64,000 nt of DNA from Oryza sativa Japonica Group (lineage: Eukaryota > Streptophyta > Magnoliopsida > Poales > Poaceae), in the NCBI RefSeq assembly GCF_034140825.1, contig NC_089035.1, positions 2,997,001 to 3,061,000 on the forward strand. The letters are read 5' to 3'. A program made the translations under genes and the position numbers. Positions 63,386 through 64,000 of this stretch are shown here, one piece after another (the stretch's first letter is position 1; every line of letters starts with the position of its first letter). The notes under the pieces were generated by a model. That model did no database searches. It worked only from the letters and a program-made list of their open reading frames with translations, and was not told where the DNA came from.

Positions 63386-64000
63386 TCAGGTTTCTAAAAC
63401 GATAATCAGATTTACAGTTAAGCCGCAGTTGTGCTGCTCCTCTCGCGCGCGCATTTCGTCGAGCACGTCTCTGGCCGGCGGCGAGATCCTGGCCTCCCAC
63501 TCCCGGAGGTCCGCCTCCACCTCCGCCGCCTCCGCCTCGAAGCCCAGCCGCTTCATCCCCCTCGCCATCACCCTGTACATGTACTCGTCCACCTCGCAGC
63601 CTCCCATCCTCACCGCCGCCTCGTACACCCTCCACGCCGCGCGCGCCCTCCCCTTCGCCACCAGCGCGCGCACCAGCCGCGTCAGCTTGTACACGTCCTC
63701 CTCCCCATCCACGAACCCGCCGCCCCGCTCCTTCTCCTCCAGGAACGCCTCCACGAGCGCGTCCACGGCGGCGGCGCCGTCCTCGGTGGCCGGCGAGGAG
63801 GAGACGAACGTGGCGTAGAGGGCCGGGTCGGGGCGGTACCAGGGCTCGGCGCGGGCGACGTGGAGCGCGGCGAGGGCGAGGGACCAGTGGCCCTGGCGCT
63901 GGAGCTCGGCCATGGCGGCGAGGAGGTCGCCCTTGAGGAGGCGGCCGAGGGAGGTCGAGGCCGCGGCGGCGGCGGCGGCCGGGGAGCGGTCGGAGGAGGT
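63386..64000 (-). CDS. THA8-like PPR protein, 3' part (5' end outside window)
   Basis: The minus-strand frame is open from the window edge to the stop at 63386. GRLLKGDLLAAMAELQRQGH, WSLALAALHVARAEPWYRPD, LYATFVSS, YKLTRLVRALVAKGRARAAW, VYEAAVRMGGCEVDEYMYRV and MARGMKRLGFEAEAAEVEAD form short helical PPR-type repeats like THYLAKOID ASSEMBLY 8 and its paralogues. These bind organellar RNA and aid group II intron splicing. A targeting peptide would be upstream, outside the window. The last ~15 residues (HNCGLTVNLIIVLET) are not family-like, so an unseen 3' splice is possible. Confidence 0.82.
   Translation of the reverse strand, partial: TSSDRSPAAAAAAASTSLGRLLKGDLLAAMAELQRQGHWSLALAALHVARAEPWYRPDPALYATFVSSSPATEDGAAAVDALVEAFLEEKERGGGFVDGEEDVYKLTRLVRALVAKGRARAAWRVYEAAVRMGGCEVDEYMYRVMARGMKRLGFEAEAAEVEADLREWEARISPPARDVLDEMRAREEQHNCGLTVNLIIVLET

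Overview
The window is nuclear DNA of a grass, almost certainly rice (Oryza sativa or a close relative). The evidence is GC-rich 5' gene ends, short plant-type GT-AG introns, Stowaway and other rice MITEs, tRNA-derived SINEs, Mutator-like transposons (MULEs) and Ty3/gypsy-type LTR remnants. No rRNA, tRNA, CRISPR or organelle genes were seen. All assignments come from reading the sequence; no database was searched.

Left part (1-18.7 kb). A promoter and non-coding first exon of a leftward gene is followed by a nearly complete 8.5-kb MULE (540-9044) with ~117-bp terminal inverted repeats and a perfect 9-bp target duplication. It carries three leftward genes: a double GRF zinc-finger protein, a plant-mobile-domain (PMD) protein and a MULE transposase. 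Each is intact except for exactly one in-frame TAG. A second, non-coding MULE (9075-10207) sits 12 bp away. Next come a small glycine-rich XYPPX protein gene, a nested MITE/solo LTR, an F-box fragment and a seven-exon REVEILLE-type MYB gene.

Middle (18.7-50 kb). A 4.7-kb solo LTR is followed by the most interesting part: six head-to-head gene pairs over about 24 kb. Family A lies on the minus strand and family B on the plus strand, and each pair shares a short promoter of about 270-420 bp. I recognise neither family. Units 1-4 are close copies (coding regions, promoters and flanks); units 5-6 are old and divergent. B is erased in unit 1, frameshifted in unit 2, a split two-domain gene in unit 3 and an intact two-domain gene in unit 4. 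An F-box gene lies between units 2 and 3. Its last exon runs into an LTR fragment at the edge of an inferred ~4.6-kb inversion.

Right part (50-64 kb). Conserved single-copy-type genes: an IRX9-like GT43 glycosyltransferase lacking the DXD motif and ending in a 31-residue tandem repeat, mitochondrial TIM14, a PLAC8 protein (sharing a divergent promoter with TIM14), an 11-exon importin-alpha-9-like gene, and the 3' part of a THA8-like PPR gene that leaves the window.

The right-hand and RVE genes look like ordinary host genes. The A/B cluster looks like a lineage-specific, fast-evolving family whose pairing and shared promoters suggest co-expression.
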